Shown in pieces: positions 1-9,223 of a stretch of DNA of 64,000 bases. Below the pieces are notes generated by a model that did not search any database, was not told the origin of the DNA, and saw only the letters and a list, made by a program, of their open reading frames with translations. A program made the position numbers and the translations under genes. Positions within the stretch are counted from its first letter, which is position 1; every line of letters begins with the position of its first letter. The stretch covers positions 35,494 to 99,493 of the forward strand of contig JAZSEY010000011.1 of the NCBI GenBank assembly GCA_045531905.1, read 5' to 3'. Source of the DNA: RGIG6919 sp045531905 (GTDB lineage: Bacteria; Bacillota; Clostridia; Lachnospirales; Lachnospiraceae).

Positions 1-126
1 ACCGGCACAGACTTCCGCATCTGGACAACCGATACAGACTACGCCTTTCTTCTTACATTTAATCATATAAGAAATCGCAAGTCCCAGTATGATACAAATA
101 ACACCAATTACCAAAAAGTCTGTCAT
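1..126 (-). CDS. FeoB-associated Cys-rich membrane protein (partial)
   Basis: Forty-two codons are visible before the window edge cuts off the 3' end. One membrane segment (about residues 4-21) is followed by a lysine-rich patch and a Cys cluster, CIGCPDAEVC. This is the pattern of the small FeoB-associated proteins that follow feoB in Firmicutes and are thought to help iron passage through the FeoB pore. It lies 15 bp downstream of feoB on the same strand. Family role is established knowledge; the truncated end cannot be assessed. Confidence 0.8.
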   Translation of the reverse strand, partial: MTDFLVIGVICIILGLAISYMIKCKKKGVVCIGCPDAEVCAG

Positions 127-141
127 ACAAATACTCCTTTA

Positions 142-2142
142 TTACTCTTTAGCCAACTTATATTCAGCTTCAAACTTCTTGTTATTAGAAATAATCAAGC
201 CTACCACAATCGCTACAATCACGATAACTGCAATTAAGCCAGGAACAAAGCCTGCACCAAGTGCACCAGTTGTAATCAACGTACCAACCTGGTATACAAG
301 GAATGCAACAACATAACCTGTAGCAAGCTGAAGTGCAATACCACCCCAGAACCACTTTGGACTTTGCATTTCCGCATTCATGGCACCTAAGGCAGCAAAG
401 CAAGGTGGAGTAAACAAATTAAACATTAAGTATGCAAGTGCTGCTACTCCTGTAATTCCCATTACCGATGCAACATCCATACCTGCACCTTCTACCATTT
501 CAAGCGCTTCTGTATCAATGAAACTAGTCATGCCATAGCATACAGCCAACGTACCCACAACATTTTCTTTCGCAATAAAGCCTGTTACAGCTGCTGCGGC
601 TAATTCCCATGCTGCTATTCCTACAATCGGAACCAGTACCACCGCAATCGGAGATGCAATTGAAGCAAGAATTGACGTATTTTCCATCCCTTCTTCAACT
701 ACTTGTAATTTCCAATTAAAAGTCTGCATAATTTGAACAACTGTATTACATACCAAGATGATTGTACCAGCCTTTACAATATATGCCTTTCCTCTAGAAA
801 GCATTGAGAAACATGCTCTCTTTAAGCTTGGAAGCTTATACTCTGGAAGCTCAATAATAAAGAAAGACTTTCTAAACTTCTGACCTGTCAAAGCCTTAAT
901 TAACAAAGCACCAAGTAAAATCAATATAATACCCACAAAATACATCGCTGTGCCAACCCATGGTGTATCTGGGAAGAATGCCCCTGCAAATAATGCGATA
1001 ACAGGAAGTTTCGCTCCACATGGCATAAATGGTGCTAACATAGCTGTGGCTCTACGCTCTCTCTCATTACGAATGGTACGACAAGCCATAATACCAGGAA
1101 TCGCACATCCCGTACCGATAACCATCGGAATAACTGACTTTCCTGAAAGACCAACTCTCTTGAAAATAGGGTCTAACACAACAGTCGCACGTGCCATGTA
1201 ACCGCAATCCTCTAATAATGCGATTAAGAAATACATTACCATAACAAGTGGTAAGAAACCAACAACGGCACCAACACCACCAATAATACCATCTACCAAA
1301 AGGGACTGTAAGAATGGGTTTGCACCTTCTACCTTACCTGCTACCCATTCCTGGAAGGTTTCAATCCAACCTACTAACCAATCTGCAATCCATGTTCCAA
1401 GCGTTGTCTGGGAAATATGGAATACCAAGAACATAACTGCTGCAAAAATCACAACACCTAATACAGGCTGTGTAATTACCTTATCAACTTTGTCCTGAAC
1501 AGTTGTATCCTTCGTAAGCACCTTACGGGTCTCAACTTCCTTTACAATCTTATTTACAAAATCAATACGCTTTCTATCAGCTACCTCAACTGCCGCCTTA
1601 TCCTGTAAATCGATATCATCCTGCACATATGGAGCAACCTGATTTTCACCCTCTAAAGAAACAGCCTTTTCTACAACTTCCTTCAAACCATCTGTTGATG
1701 TAGAAACAGTCTTTACAACAGGACAACCCAACTTCTCTGCTAAAAGCTCCACATTAATCTTGGTATCCTTCTTCTCGTTAATGTCACTCTTATTCAGTGC
1801 CACAACAACCGGAATTCCGAGTTCCAACAACTGTGTTGTAAAGAACAAGCTACGGCTTAAGTTAGTAGCATCCACGATATTAATAATTACATCTGGATTC
1901 TCATTCTTCACATAACCACTTGTGATACTCTCCTCTGATGTAAACGGAGACATTGAATATGCACCTGGTAAGTCAACTGCAATCAACTCCTCAGCTCCAT
2001 CATAGTAAGTCTTCTTGATTGGACTTTCTTTCTTTTCTACTGTTACACCTGCCCAGTTACCAACCTTTTCACTTCTTCCGGTCAAGGCATTGTACATGGT
2101 AGTTTTTCCGCTATTCGGGTTACCCGTTAATGCGATTCTCAT
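142..2142 (-). CDS. feoB: Ferrous iron transporter FeoB
   Basis: 666-residue inner-membrane Fe(II) importer with an N-terminal G-protein domain. G1 is GNPNSGKTT near the N-terminus, G3 is DLPGAYS and G4 is NKSD. Two membrane Gate/Core regions follow (about 240-660), with the family GYMARA and GCAIPG stretches visible. I chose the ATG at 2142, giving MRIALTGNPNSGKTT, because AGGAGG sits 7 bases upstream; a longer reading from 2175 adds 11 unlikely residues. It follows feoA with a 93-bp gap containing a hairpin, and precedes the Cys-rich partner, giving a standard feoA-feoB-partner operon. Confidence 0.97.
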   Translation of the reverse strand: MRIALTGNPNSGKTTMYNALTGRSEKVGNWAGVTVEKKESPIKKTYYDGAEELIAVDLPGAYSMSPFTSEESITSGYVKNENPDVIINIVDATNLSRSLFFTTQLLELGIPVVVALNKSDINEKKDTKINVELLAEKLGCPVVKTVSTSTDGLKEVVEKAVSLEGENQVAPYVQDDIDLQDKAAVEVADRKRIDFVNKIVKEVETRKVLTKDTTVQDKVDKVITQPVLGVVIFAAVMFLVFHISQTTLGTWIADWLVGWIETFQEWVAGKVEGANPFLQSLLVDGIIGGVGAVVGFLPLVMVMYFLIALLEDCGYMARATVVLDPIFKRVGLSGKSVIPMVIGTGCAIPGIMACRTIRNERERRATAMLAPFMPCGAKLPVIALFAGAFFPDTPWVGTAMYFVGIILILLGALLIKALTGQKFRKSFFIIELPEYKLPSLKRACFSMLSRGKAYIVKAGTIILVCNTVVQIMQTFNWKLQVVEEGMENTSILASIASPIAVVLVPIVGIAAWELAAAAVTGFIAKENVVGTLAVCYGMTSFIDTEALEMVEGAGMDVASVMGITGVAALAYLMFNLFTPPCFAALGAMNAEMQSPKWFWGGIALQLATGYVVAFLVYQVGTLITTGALGAGFVPGLIAVIVIVAIVVGLIISNNKKFEAEYKLAKE

Positions 2143-2213
2143 GATTAATCCTCCTCTAATCCTGTTTAAAAGCATCTATCTATCGTTAGCATAAACTAAC
2201 TCATTTTTATAAA

Positions 2214-2237
2214 AAATAGTGATATACATCACTATTT
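2214..2237 (-). terminator. Hairpin with U-run between feoA and feoB
   Basis: A perfect 10-bp inverted repeat (2214-2223 with 2228-2237, 4-nt loop) covers the feoA stop codon. On the minus strand it runs into a short T-rich stretch. The stem is AT-rich, so termination would be weak; it may tune the feoA:feoB ratio or protect a 3' end. The structure is seen; the role is inferred. Confidence 0.5.
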
Positions 2238-2448
2238 ATATTGAAATAGCTTTCGCTAATTCATTATCAATATTATATCTGGCATCCTTGATGGATACTA
2301 CACAACCACTTCTCTTACGGTCTACTACGGTAATCGGCTCCCCGCTATAACATCCCAAGGAAAAAAGAAATGCATTCAATTCCTCATCATCAGTCACGAT
2401 ATCCTTAATAATATATTCTTCTCCAAGATTTGCTTCTGCCAAATTCAT
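2236..2448 (-). CDS. feoA: FeoA family protein
   Basis: 70-residue SH3-like cytoplasmic protein required for FeoB-dependent Fe(II) uptake. The N-terminus (MNLAEANLGEEYIIKDI), the central SLGCYSGEPITVV and the C-terminal VVSIKDARYNID fit the FeoA fold, with a normal length. It is the first gene of the feo operon. Upstream lie a TTGACA -35 and an 18-bp palindrome positioned over the expected transcription start, so the operon is probably repressed by a metal-responsive regulator not encoded in this window. Confidence 0.93.
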   Translation of the reverse strand: MNLAEANLGEEYIIKDIVTDDEELNAFLFSLGCYSGEPITVVDRKRSGCVVSIKDARYNIDNELAKAISI

Positions 2449-2490
2449 CGTACTTACGCTTCCTTCTAAAATAATCGTATGCCAACTCGA

Positions 2491-2508
2491 GTTAGATTAT
2501 TCTAACTT
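2491..2508. promoter_or_regulatory. Palindromic operator candidate upstream of feoA
   Basis: AGTTAGATTATTCTAACT has 7-bp perfect arms around a 4-nt centre. It begins about 9 bp downstream of the putative -10, over the expected start site. The TTAG...CTAA half-sites resemble DtxR/IdeR-type operators more than a Fur box. Geometry is seen; the regulator is inferred. Confidence 0.5.
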
Positions 2509-2517
2509 CATTAGTGA

Positions 2518-2545
2518 GTTTAATACAAAAATTTACCAATGTCAA
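2518..2545 (-). promoter_or_regulatory. Putative sigma-A promoter of feoAB
   Basis: Perfect -35 TTGACA (2545-2540), a 16-bp spacer and a weak -10 TTAACT (2523-2518). The poor -10 means the exact element is uncertain, but position and strand suit feoA. Confidence 0.5.
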
Positions 2546-2582
2546 CAACTTTTTCAAGGATATTCAAACTTTTATTCTATTA

Positions 2583-3374
2583 TCATTTATACCGAATCAA
2601 TTGATAATGCACAAAACCTTTAATATCCTTTGGATTTAAATAATACTTTTCTCCCCAAGAAGAAACCACATATTTTCCATCCTCAGTCACATCGGTAATG
2701 GTCATGAAATGCCCATTTTTCACATGCGTTGCTTTACCATCTTCACTATACATCGTAAAATCACTACTCAATATAGAAACAGAACCTTTTCTTGCATACT
2801 TGAGAAAATTCTTCGGAGTCACAGGCACTTCAATCTGTACATCTGCCTTTATGCCATACCTTTTACAATAAGTCTCCCAACGATACTTCATCTTATCCTG
2901 GTTATTCCCACAAGGCTTAGAAGTCCATTCAAAGACGCCATCCTTATCTTCATCCAATTTCTTTTGATCTTCAATGGGGTTATAAGTATCCCATGAAAAA
3001 AAGCCAAATCGATCTTCATTGTGATTATCCATTTGACAGTACAAATCCACCAACACACGATTGAAATTCAATGTACCATCTACATCATACATACTAAAAC
3101 CAAAAATTTCACGAAACATATCCGGCTTTTCAGCATATTCATCAAACAAAGAGTTAATCATACTGACATAACCACAGCCCTCTCTATCCAACCGATAAAG
3201 AAAGGCCTTTACATCTTCGTCCTCCATGATAGGAAAATGTGCCTTGACTACCTTTTGCAATTCTTCTCGTTCGTATGGATTTTTGCCTAGGACTTCATGC
3301 GGTGAAACCTGATTGGCACCGTATTCAGTTGATTCATTGTAGACAATAGGGTCTGCTTGATATTTTTTCTTCAT
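2583..3374 (-). CDS. Papain-like (C39-like) cysteine peptidase domain protein
   Basis: 263 residues with no signal peptide or membrane segment. A candidate nucleophile Cys67 sits in REGCGYVSMINSLF. A candidate His222 sits in NGHFMTITDV, followed by SSWGEKYYL, the usual Cys-His order of papain-like/C39-like folds. From memory, related domains in Clostridia often form the C-terminal part of larger polymorphic toxin-like proteins; here the domain stands alone behind about 50 variable residues. The gene starts 4 bp after the GGDEF gene, so the two are very probably co-transcribed. Substrate is unknown. It could be a housekeeping amidase, an effector or a decayed toxin; no immunity gene is evident. 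Confidence 0.55.
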   Translation of the reverse strand: MKKKYQADPIVYNESTEYGANQVSPHEVLGKNPYEREELQKVVKAHFPIMEDEDVKAFLYRLDREGCGYVSMINSLFDEYAEKPDMFREIFGFSMYDVDGTLNFNRVLVDLYCQMDNHNEDRFGFFSWDTYNPIEDQKKLDEDKDGVFEWTSKPCGNNQDKMKYRWETYCKRYGIKADVQIEVPVTPKNFLKYARKGSVSILSSDFTMYSEDGKATHVKNGHFMTITDVTEDGKYVVSSWGEKYYLNPKDIKGFVHYQLIRYK

Positions 3375-3378
3375 TTAA

Positions 3379-4749
3379 CTAATCTAACTCAACAATTTTG
3401 TATCCGTTTTTACCGGTGCTTTTGATTTCATACATTAATTTGTCAGCTATTTCATATAATTCCTGGAATCTACGCTGTTTTGTTCCAGTAACACAACCAA
3501 TAGATACCGAAGAAAAACTTTGCGGATAATTCTTCTCTATGAAGCTATGATACTCCTCCTCAACTTTGGAAAACTTTGATTTTAGTCGTTTTGGATCCAA
3601 CTTCATATCAAAAAATGCAACAAATTCATCCCCACCAACACGGGTTAAAATCGTCTGCTCATCAAAAAATTTTAACAACAATTCTGCAAAATATTTAAGA
3701 GATGCATCTCCAGCCACATGCGTGTATACATCATTCAACTGTTTCAAATTATCAATATCAAAAAATGCAAATGAATATTCTGAAGTCTGCTCCAGTGCCG
3801 TTTTCATCTTCCGAATGCCACCACCACGATTATGCAAACCAGTAAGTGCATCATAACTGGCTTCCTTTTGCAGACGCTCCTTCAGTTTCGCATCCTCTGT
3901 CATATCATAAATCACACAGATAATTATTTCTTTCTTATCCGGCATAATCATCTTTTTGCCAATATCGTATACATGAATGTAGTGTCCATCCTTATGTCTA
4001 AGACGATACTCAATTCCATACTGTGTATTGGTGCTATAGCTATGCATCGTTTCCTTATTAACCATATCCATATCATCAGGATGAATATGACTAATACCAA
4101 GACCTTTTGCATCCTTGTAATATTCATCGTAAGAAGAATACCCCAAAAGTTTTAGGTATTTCTCGTTCACAAAATACAACGGGAATCCCTCTTCTGCATA
4201 ACCACTAATAATACCGCCTGGAACAGACTGACTCATAATATCGAAAATGATTTGTTCCATATGCACCTTATCTATCAATGGATTATCATTTGCATACTTT
4301 AATGGTAAGAATTCTTTCTCCTCTGTAATACTACTAGGCTCTGATATATGCATGGATACAACCGAAAAGCCAGATTCTAAAAGTCTAAACAGACCTGTAA
4401 AGCGCGTCGTATATACAATTGTTTGTTCTTTATCATCGGAAATCAACACTTCCAGACCAGCTAAAATATTCCAAAGTTTATCGGCAACTTCCTTCCCATG
4501 AATGAATGTAAGTTTGTATGCCATCGATTCTGGTATAGCACTCAATTCAGCACATAATAACTGACTAAACTCTGCCTTACTCGTTGCAATCTCATCCCCA
4601 CCAGTTCCAAAACTGCAAAAATCTTCTTCTATATATGAAAGCGTTGTATCATAATTTCGTTCCAAAAGATAACTATCCAGAAAAGACTTAAATGCCATAT
4701 ACGCCGGACAATGCTCATATCCTATTGTCTTGTGTGTAAATGTTGTCAT
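3379..4749 (-). CDS. SnoaL-like / PAS / GGDEF diguanylate cyclase
   Basis: 456 residues, no membrane segments. The N-terminal part (about 10-130) looks like a SnoaL/NTF2 fold, a PAS domain lies at about 170-285, and a GGDEF domain at about 295-456 carries an intact GGDEF near residue 371. The autoinhibitory RxxD I-site upstream of GGDEF is not seen, so product inhibition may be absent. The predicted reaction is 2 GTP to cyclic di-GMP in the cytoplasm, gated by a small ligand on the N-terminal domains. It is the first gene of a two-gene unit with the peptidase, behind a good promoter at 4793-4821. No EAL or HD-GYP partner is in the window. Confidence 0.85.
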   Translation of the reverse strand: MTTFTHKTIGYEHCPAYMAFKSFLDSYLLERNYDTTLSYIEEDFCSFGTGGDEIATSKAEFSQLLCAELSAIPESMAYKLTFIHGKEVADKLWNILAGLEVLISDDKEQTIVYTTRFTGLFRLLESGFSVVSMHISEPSSITEEKEFLPLKYANDNPLIDKVHMEQIIFDIMSQSVPGGIISGYAEEGFPLYFVNEKYLKLLGYSSYDEYYKDAKGLGISHIHPDDMDMVNKETMHSYSTNTQYGIEYRLRHKDGHYIHVYDIGKKMIMPDKKEIIICVIYDMTEDAKLKERLQKEASYDALTGLHNRGGGIRKMKTALEQTSEYSFAFFDIDNLKQLNDVYTHVAGDASLKYFAELLLKFFDEQTILTRVGGDEFVAFFDMKLDPKRLKSKFSKVEEEYHSFIEKNYPQSFSSVSIGCVTGTKQRRFQELYEIADKLMYEIKSTGKNGYKIVELD

Positions 4750-4792
4750 TGTTCTCCTCCTGATGCCACTTTATAATAATACAAACACAGAC

Positions 4793-4821
4793 ATTATACC
4801 GTATTAAAAATTAAATCGCAA
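4793..4821 (-). promoter_or_regulatory. Sigma-A promoter for the GGDEF-peptidase unit
   Basis: TTGCGA (4821-4816), 17-bp spacer, perfect TATAAT (4798-4793), about 45 bp upstream of the GGDEF start codon. Confidence 0.7.
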
Positions 4822-4843
4822 TTTATTGAATGCATCTATTCTC

Positions 4844-6106
4844 TTAATCGTATAAATGCTTCATATCCTCTTTATACGCATCTGTATCATACCACCACTT
4901 ACCTTTATCTACAGTAAGCTTGGTCTTTTTGTATTTCTTAACGTTGTTCTTTTTCAAACTCTTTGTTTTGTAGATATCCATACCACGTAATTTTTTATTG
5001 GCAGACACATCCACACTCTTTATTTTTTCACAACAGTAAAAATACAAGTAATGTAGATTCTTGCATTTGTTTACTTTCACACCTTTGAGGCTTGTGCTAT
5101 ACAAATACAATTGCTGCAATTTGGTATATGCATTCATATTCAATGTACTCAAAGAACAATCAGAAATACTAAGCACCTTTAGATTCTTCTTATTAGTCGG
5201 AAGCTTTAAGGTCTTTGTGCCATTGCTACCATACAGCCAAACATCAACTGCCTTGTTACACTTTGATATGTCTAGTTTTGTAATCTTCGCCTCATAATCA
5301 CCTTCCAACAGCACCGTTTGGGCAATTGGTGCAATCAAGGTAAAGGTTTTACTCTTAATACCACGTACATTCACGCTATTCACACGATTCTTCGATAAAT
5401 CCATCTTAGCTCCCGAATAGCGATCCAAGGACACCGATGTCACATTAGGAAAATATGCAATTCCTGTCATGCTAGATACATCAGTTGCCTTAATTAGCAC
5501 ATTTTTACCATTCTTCTTTTTATATGTATCTTCTGTGGAAATCATAAACACAGATTGACACTCATCGGGATTCATCCAACCATCACCATCTGTATCATAT
5601 ACAACTTTTTCAATTCCATCTAAGGATGTGTATTGACCGCCATTTTTAAGAAGCTTGTAAAGTCCTGGAAAATTGGTCTTGTTGATCTTAACATACACCA
5701 CTTCTCTGACTTTGCTGTACTCACTATATGTCACTACACCAGAAGCATCCGTTAACACGCTTCGAAGTCGCACGTAGCGTCTTCCGCCATTCTTTCCAAA
5801 CTGTTTTTTCGTTAATGTATAAATATTCTCTGTTGTCGTAAATGTGGTGGCATCCACAAACTTTTTCTCATCGTCAAATTGAATCTCGTAACTGACAGTC
5901 GGCTGTACACCATCCACCGTAGGCGGCACATAAAACCAATCAAGCACGACCGCACCATTTTCATCTGTATGTACCACATTCGAACTCCAAACCGGACTCT
6001 CATTTCCGTTTTCATAGTCTTCTGCCTGCACAACAGCACCCAGACTGAATAAACTAAATACACCAACAACAAAAGCAATTACTGCCTGTTTTATGTTTTT
6101 ACACAT
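4844..6106 (-). CDS. Secreted leucine-rich repeat protein
   Basis: 420 residues from the ATG at 6106, chosen because AGGGGCGG lies upstream; a longer frame from 6151 lacks this. A signal peptide is clear, with likely cleavage after VVQA. A fibronectin-III-like segment follows (about 35-135). DTDGDGWMNPDEC is an EF-hand/dockerin-type calcium loop. The C-terminal half holds irregular leucine-rich repeats with L.L..C....L..L spacing. There is no LPXTG motif or transmembrane tail, so it is released or non-covalently bound. It sits downstream of the MacB-type exporter, but nothing ties the functions together. Ligand unknown. Confidence 0.75.
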   Translation of the reverse strand: MCKNIKQAVIAFVVGVFSLFSLGAVVQAEDYENGNESPVWSSNVVHTDENGAVVLDWFYVPPTVDGVQPTVSYEIQFDDEKKFVDATTFTTTENIYTLTKKQFGKNGGRRYVRLRSVLTDASGVVTYSEYSKVREVVYVKINKTNFPGLYKLLKNGGQYTSLDGIEKVVYDTDGDGWMNPDECQSVFMISTEDTYKKKNGKNVLIKATDVSSMTGIAYFPNVTSVSLDRYSGAKMDLSKNRVNSVNVRGIKSKTFTLIAPIAQTVLLEGDYEAKITKLDISKCNKAVDVWLYGSNGTKTLKLPTNKKNLKVLSISDCSLSTLNMNAYTKLQQLYLYSTSLKGVKVNKCKNLHYLYFYCCEKIKSVDVSANKKLRGMDIYKTKSLKKNNVKKYKKTKLTVDKGKWWYDTDAYKEDMKHLYD

Positions 6107-6173
6107 AATCACCGCCCCTTTCTTATAAGAGAATTGTATATAATTTCCCATGAGTTGTCTAGTTTTTTTACTA

Positions 6174-8426
6174 CTATTCTACATTTTTCAATGCCACATC
6201 AAGAGGCACATTTTTTACTCTTCTAAATTGAATAAATGCAATTACTGCATATGATAGCACGCCCGCTACCACCATCTTAATATATGTACTAAACGGCACA
6301 TAGTATGGCAGCCAACCGGAAAACTCTGATAAAACACCCTCGCAAACATATTTCATAATGAAATCAACAAGCGGGATTGTCACAATAAAAGAAGCGATTG
6401 TCACAAGACTTGTCGTCATAACATAAAGACCACTAATCTCATTATCTGTGTATCCCAGTATCTTAGTCATCGAAATTGACTGTGCATTCTTCTCAATAAT
6501 AATCTTGGAAAGCAGGTAAATGATAAGCATGAACATAACAATACCAAATCCTGCCATCAAATCCATCATTTCTCCCATAGAAAGCATCATCTGTCTTGAT
6601 GTTTTGGTTAAATCATCTTCTGTAATCTGGGTAGCTATCATCATATCATCAATATCTTCAATCTCATCCTTAGAAAAATAACCATTAAAATAATCTACTT
6701 CGTATTCGAATATTTCATTGAAATATTTCTGCCTCATGAACATAGCGATACCTGCCGGATAATAATATATTCCCTTTACTTTGAATGTATATTCTTTATC
6801 TCCATAGGATTCCTTTAAAGTCACTGTATCGCCAACCTCTACCTTATGCTTTTCCGAAAATGCATTAGATATATAAACTGCTTCATCATCTAATTTTAAA
6901 TCAATGTACTGACTATTCGGAGCAATACCAAAAACCGTAACATCCTCACTTTTCAGTTTCCCTTCGATAGTTTTTAAACTTCCTGCACAATACTTCTCTG
7001 CATTTTTTGTTTCTGTCTCTACCGGCATTTTTAAAATGTACTGATTTTCACAAATCATGTTTGAAACGATATCATCACCATATTTTTCCATCAAGGCCGG
7101 AAACGCCAAACCAAACAGCAAGATAATGTTTGCAAAGAAAATACCTACTACAATCGTGATGTAATTGGGCATATTTTGAAAAACAATACGGAGTCTAAAA
7201 CGCTTCATAATACCAATCTTGGTATTTAATCGAAAGGCTTTTTTCTTCTGTTTTTTACTCAAATCCCGACGGATAAACTTTAACGGTGAAAGACTTAACT
7301 TATTCACTAAAATCATAAAGTTTATCAATATCATCAAAATTACCGGACCCACAGTAGTTAATACAAATGCATTTGCATTCCAAATTGTTATATACGTAGG
7401 AAGACTATAGCTTGCATAATACATATCCGCTGCCACGTCTTTGAACACCGTATATCCAAGTATATTTCCTATCAATGCAGAAATTAAAGTTACCAACACT
7501 GGCATTGTCATGTAATGACGAACCAATTCACCTTTGGAAAATCCTGATGCGCGAAGGGTTCCAATTACCGTTGCCTCTTTCGCAATGGTATTACTTGTGG
7601 TAATAGCAAAGATAAATGCAATAATAGCAACCACAATATATAAAAACATTGTAATCATAGAACTGTCGCGCCCCAAATCATTTCCTGTAAAAACAATCGC
7701 CTGATTCAAATATCTTGGAACAAAATTAGTGACAATTGCATTCTCAGACAAGACCTCTAAAAAATCCTCTGATATTTCTTTTTCGTTTATCTCGTCTACC
7801 GGGGTATTGTCATATTGCCATGCATAGTTAAAATGAAATCCGGATTCTCCCAAACTCTCAAAGCCCTGCTCTGTCATGACAGCCACACCAAATTTCACAG
7901 CATCAAACATCATATCAGATTGACTGGAGAACAATGCACTGTAGTCTGATAATGCTACCAAACCAGACACAGTAAAGCGATCTCCATCTATCGTCAAAGT
8001 GTCTCCAACTGCAAGTTTGTTATTATCAGCATACATTCTATCAATTGCGATTTCCTTCTCATTTGTTGGAAGCGTCCCTTCCATAACACAGGCTTTATTC
8101 ACTTCTTCCCGCACCTTAAAAATTCGAAGTGTGCTGTCGATATCATCTGTTTCCCGCTCAATATAATAGTTTTCATAAATTGTTACATCTTCTTTTTCCA
8201 GAATTCCAATTAAGCTATCTTCTGCTTCAAAATACAATTCAAAATTACCATCTTCCACATTGTATTTATCAAAGCTTTCATCATAGGCTAGTCTCATACT
8301 GCCGGATGCAACCAAAAATCCGGATACAAATCCTATCACAATCGTTATAAACAAAAACAGTACTATGTATTTTCCAGCTTCATGTTTTAACTCTCTTGGT
8401 AACCGTTTGATTAATGGATTTCTCAT
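6174..8426 (-). CDS. FtsX-type ABC transporter permease
   Basis: 750 residues from the ATG at 8426, with AAGGAGG 7 bases upstream. One N-terminal membrane helix (about 19-41) is followed by an extracytoplasmic domain (about 45-270), a three-helix FtsX core, a central helix near 430, a second extracytoplasmic domain and another three-helix core. This is the two-module FtsX arrangement of MacB/LolE-type mechanotransmission exporters. It pairs with the ATPase at 8439-9137, 12 bp upstream. The pair lies behind a yybP-ykoY riboswitch, so expression should follow cellular Mn2+. The substrate cannot be read from sequence. Confidence 0.88.
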   Translation of the reverse strand: MRNPLIKRLPRELKHEAGKYIVLFLFITIVIGFVSGFLVASGSMRLAYDESFDKYNVEDGNFELYFEAEDSLIGILEKEDVTIYENYYIERETDDIDSTLRIFKVREEVNKACVMEGTLPTNEKEIAIDRMYADNNKLAVGDTLTIDGDRFTVSGLVALSDYSALFSSQSDMMFDAVKFGVAVMTEQGFESLGESGFHFNYAWQYDNTPVDEINEKEISEDFLEVLSENAIVTNFVPRYLNQAIVFTGNDLGRDSSMITMFLYIVVAIIAFIFAITTSNTIAKEATVIGTLRASGFSKGELVRHYMTMPVLVTLISALIGNILGYTVFKDVAADMYYASYSLPTYITIWNANAFVLTTVGPVILMILINFMILVNKLSLSPLKFIRRDLSKKQKKKAFRLNTKIGIMKRFRLRIVFQNMPNYITIVVGIFFANIILLFGLAFPALMEKYGDDIVSNMICENQYILKMPVETETKNAEKYCAGSLKTIEGKLKSEDVTVFGIAPNSQYIDLKLDDEAVYISNAFSEKHKVEVGDTVTLKESYGDKEYTFKVKGIYYYPAGIAMFMRQKYFNEIFEYEVDYFNGYFSKDEIEDIDDMMIATQITEDDLTKTSRQMMLSMGEMMDLMAGFGIVMFMLIIYLLSKIIIEKNAQSISMTKILGYTDNEISGLYVMTTSLVTIASFIVTIPLVDFIMKYVCEGVLSEFSGWLPYYVPFSTYIKMVVAGVLSYAVIAFIQFRRVKNVPLDVALKNVE

Positions 8427-8438
8427 AATCACACCTCC

Positions 8439-9137
8439 TTACCAATCAAGCTCTGCAGCTGGAATCTTTGTTTCATTGACATAATTCTTACGTATCATAC
8501 CATCACGAAGTTTAATGACCCTGTCTGCCATATCCTTTATGGCATCGTTGTGTGTTACCATGACTACTGTGTTACCATACTTTTGATTGACTTCCTCAAT
8601 CAATTTTAAGATTTCCTTGGAGGTATTGTAATCAAGGGCTCCTGTTGGTTCATCACATAACAGGATATCCGGATTCTTTACAATTGCACGACCAATGGCT
8701 GTTCTCTGCTGCTGACCACCGGATAATTGATTCGGTAATTTGTGACGATGTTCATAAAGCCCCAAGGTATGTAATAACTCATCTACATCCAACGGATTGT
8801 CACTTAAATATGCTCCAACCTCTACATTTTCTTTGATATTCAAATTTGGAATTAGGTTATACATCTGAAAAATATATCCAAGATGCTTTCTGCGATATAG
8901 CGTCAACGTTTTTTCGTTCATATCCGCGGTCTTCTCTCCATTAATGGCAATATAACCACTATCCGCACTATCAATACCTCCGATAATGTTAAGAAGTGTG
9001 GATTTGCCGGAACCGGATGGACCAAGCAATACACAAATCTCACCCTTTTCAATACCTACATCAATGCCCTTTAGCACCTCTACTCTGCTTTCGCCTTCTC
9101 CAAAACCTTTTTTGATGTTACTGATTTCTAGAAACAT
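8439..9137 (-). CDS. MacB/LolD-type ABC transporter ATP-binding protein
   Basis: 232 residues. Walker A is GPSGSGKST, the ABC signature LSGGQQQR, Walker B ILLCDEPTGALD, and the switch His is in MVTHND. The ATPase energises the FtsX-type permease encoded directly after it. AGGGAGG precedes the ATG. Its transcript starts with a long structured leader ending in a riboswitch-controlled terminator, so it is the first gene under that control. Confidence 0.95.
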   Translation of the reverse strand: MFLEISNIKKGFGEGESRVEVLKGIDVGIEKGEICVLLGPSGSGKSTLLNIIGGIDSADSGYIAINGEKTADMNEKTLTLYRRKHLGYIFQMYNLIPNLNIKENVEVGAYLSDNPLDVDELLHTLGLYEHRHKLPNQLSGGQQQRTAIGRAIVKNPDILLCDEPTGALDYNTSKEILKLIEEVNQKYGNTVVMVTHNDAIKDMADRVIKLRDGMIRKNYVNETKIPAAELDW

Positions 9138-9180
9138 AATTCTTCCTCCCTTTCATGGCTTACAAAGAATCTTCTATCGG

Positions 9181-9223
9181 AAAATAAAAATCCGAGTATT
9201 GCACTTACATGCTATACTCGGAT
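9181..9223 (-). terminator. Riboswitch-controlled intrinsic terminator
   Basis: Perfect 10-bp stem (9214-9223 with 9190-9199) with a 14-nt loop, followed on the minus strand by TTTTTATTTT. Its 5' arm contains the 9 bases (9209-9217) that can instead pair with the riboswitch strand at 9243-9251. Confidence 0.88.

Noticed and set aside
2491..2508. Fur box upstream of feoA
   Set aside because: Half-sites TTAG/CTAA do not match the GATAATGATAATCATTATC-type Fur pattern; kept only as a generic operator.
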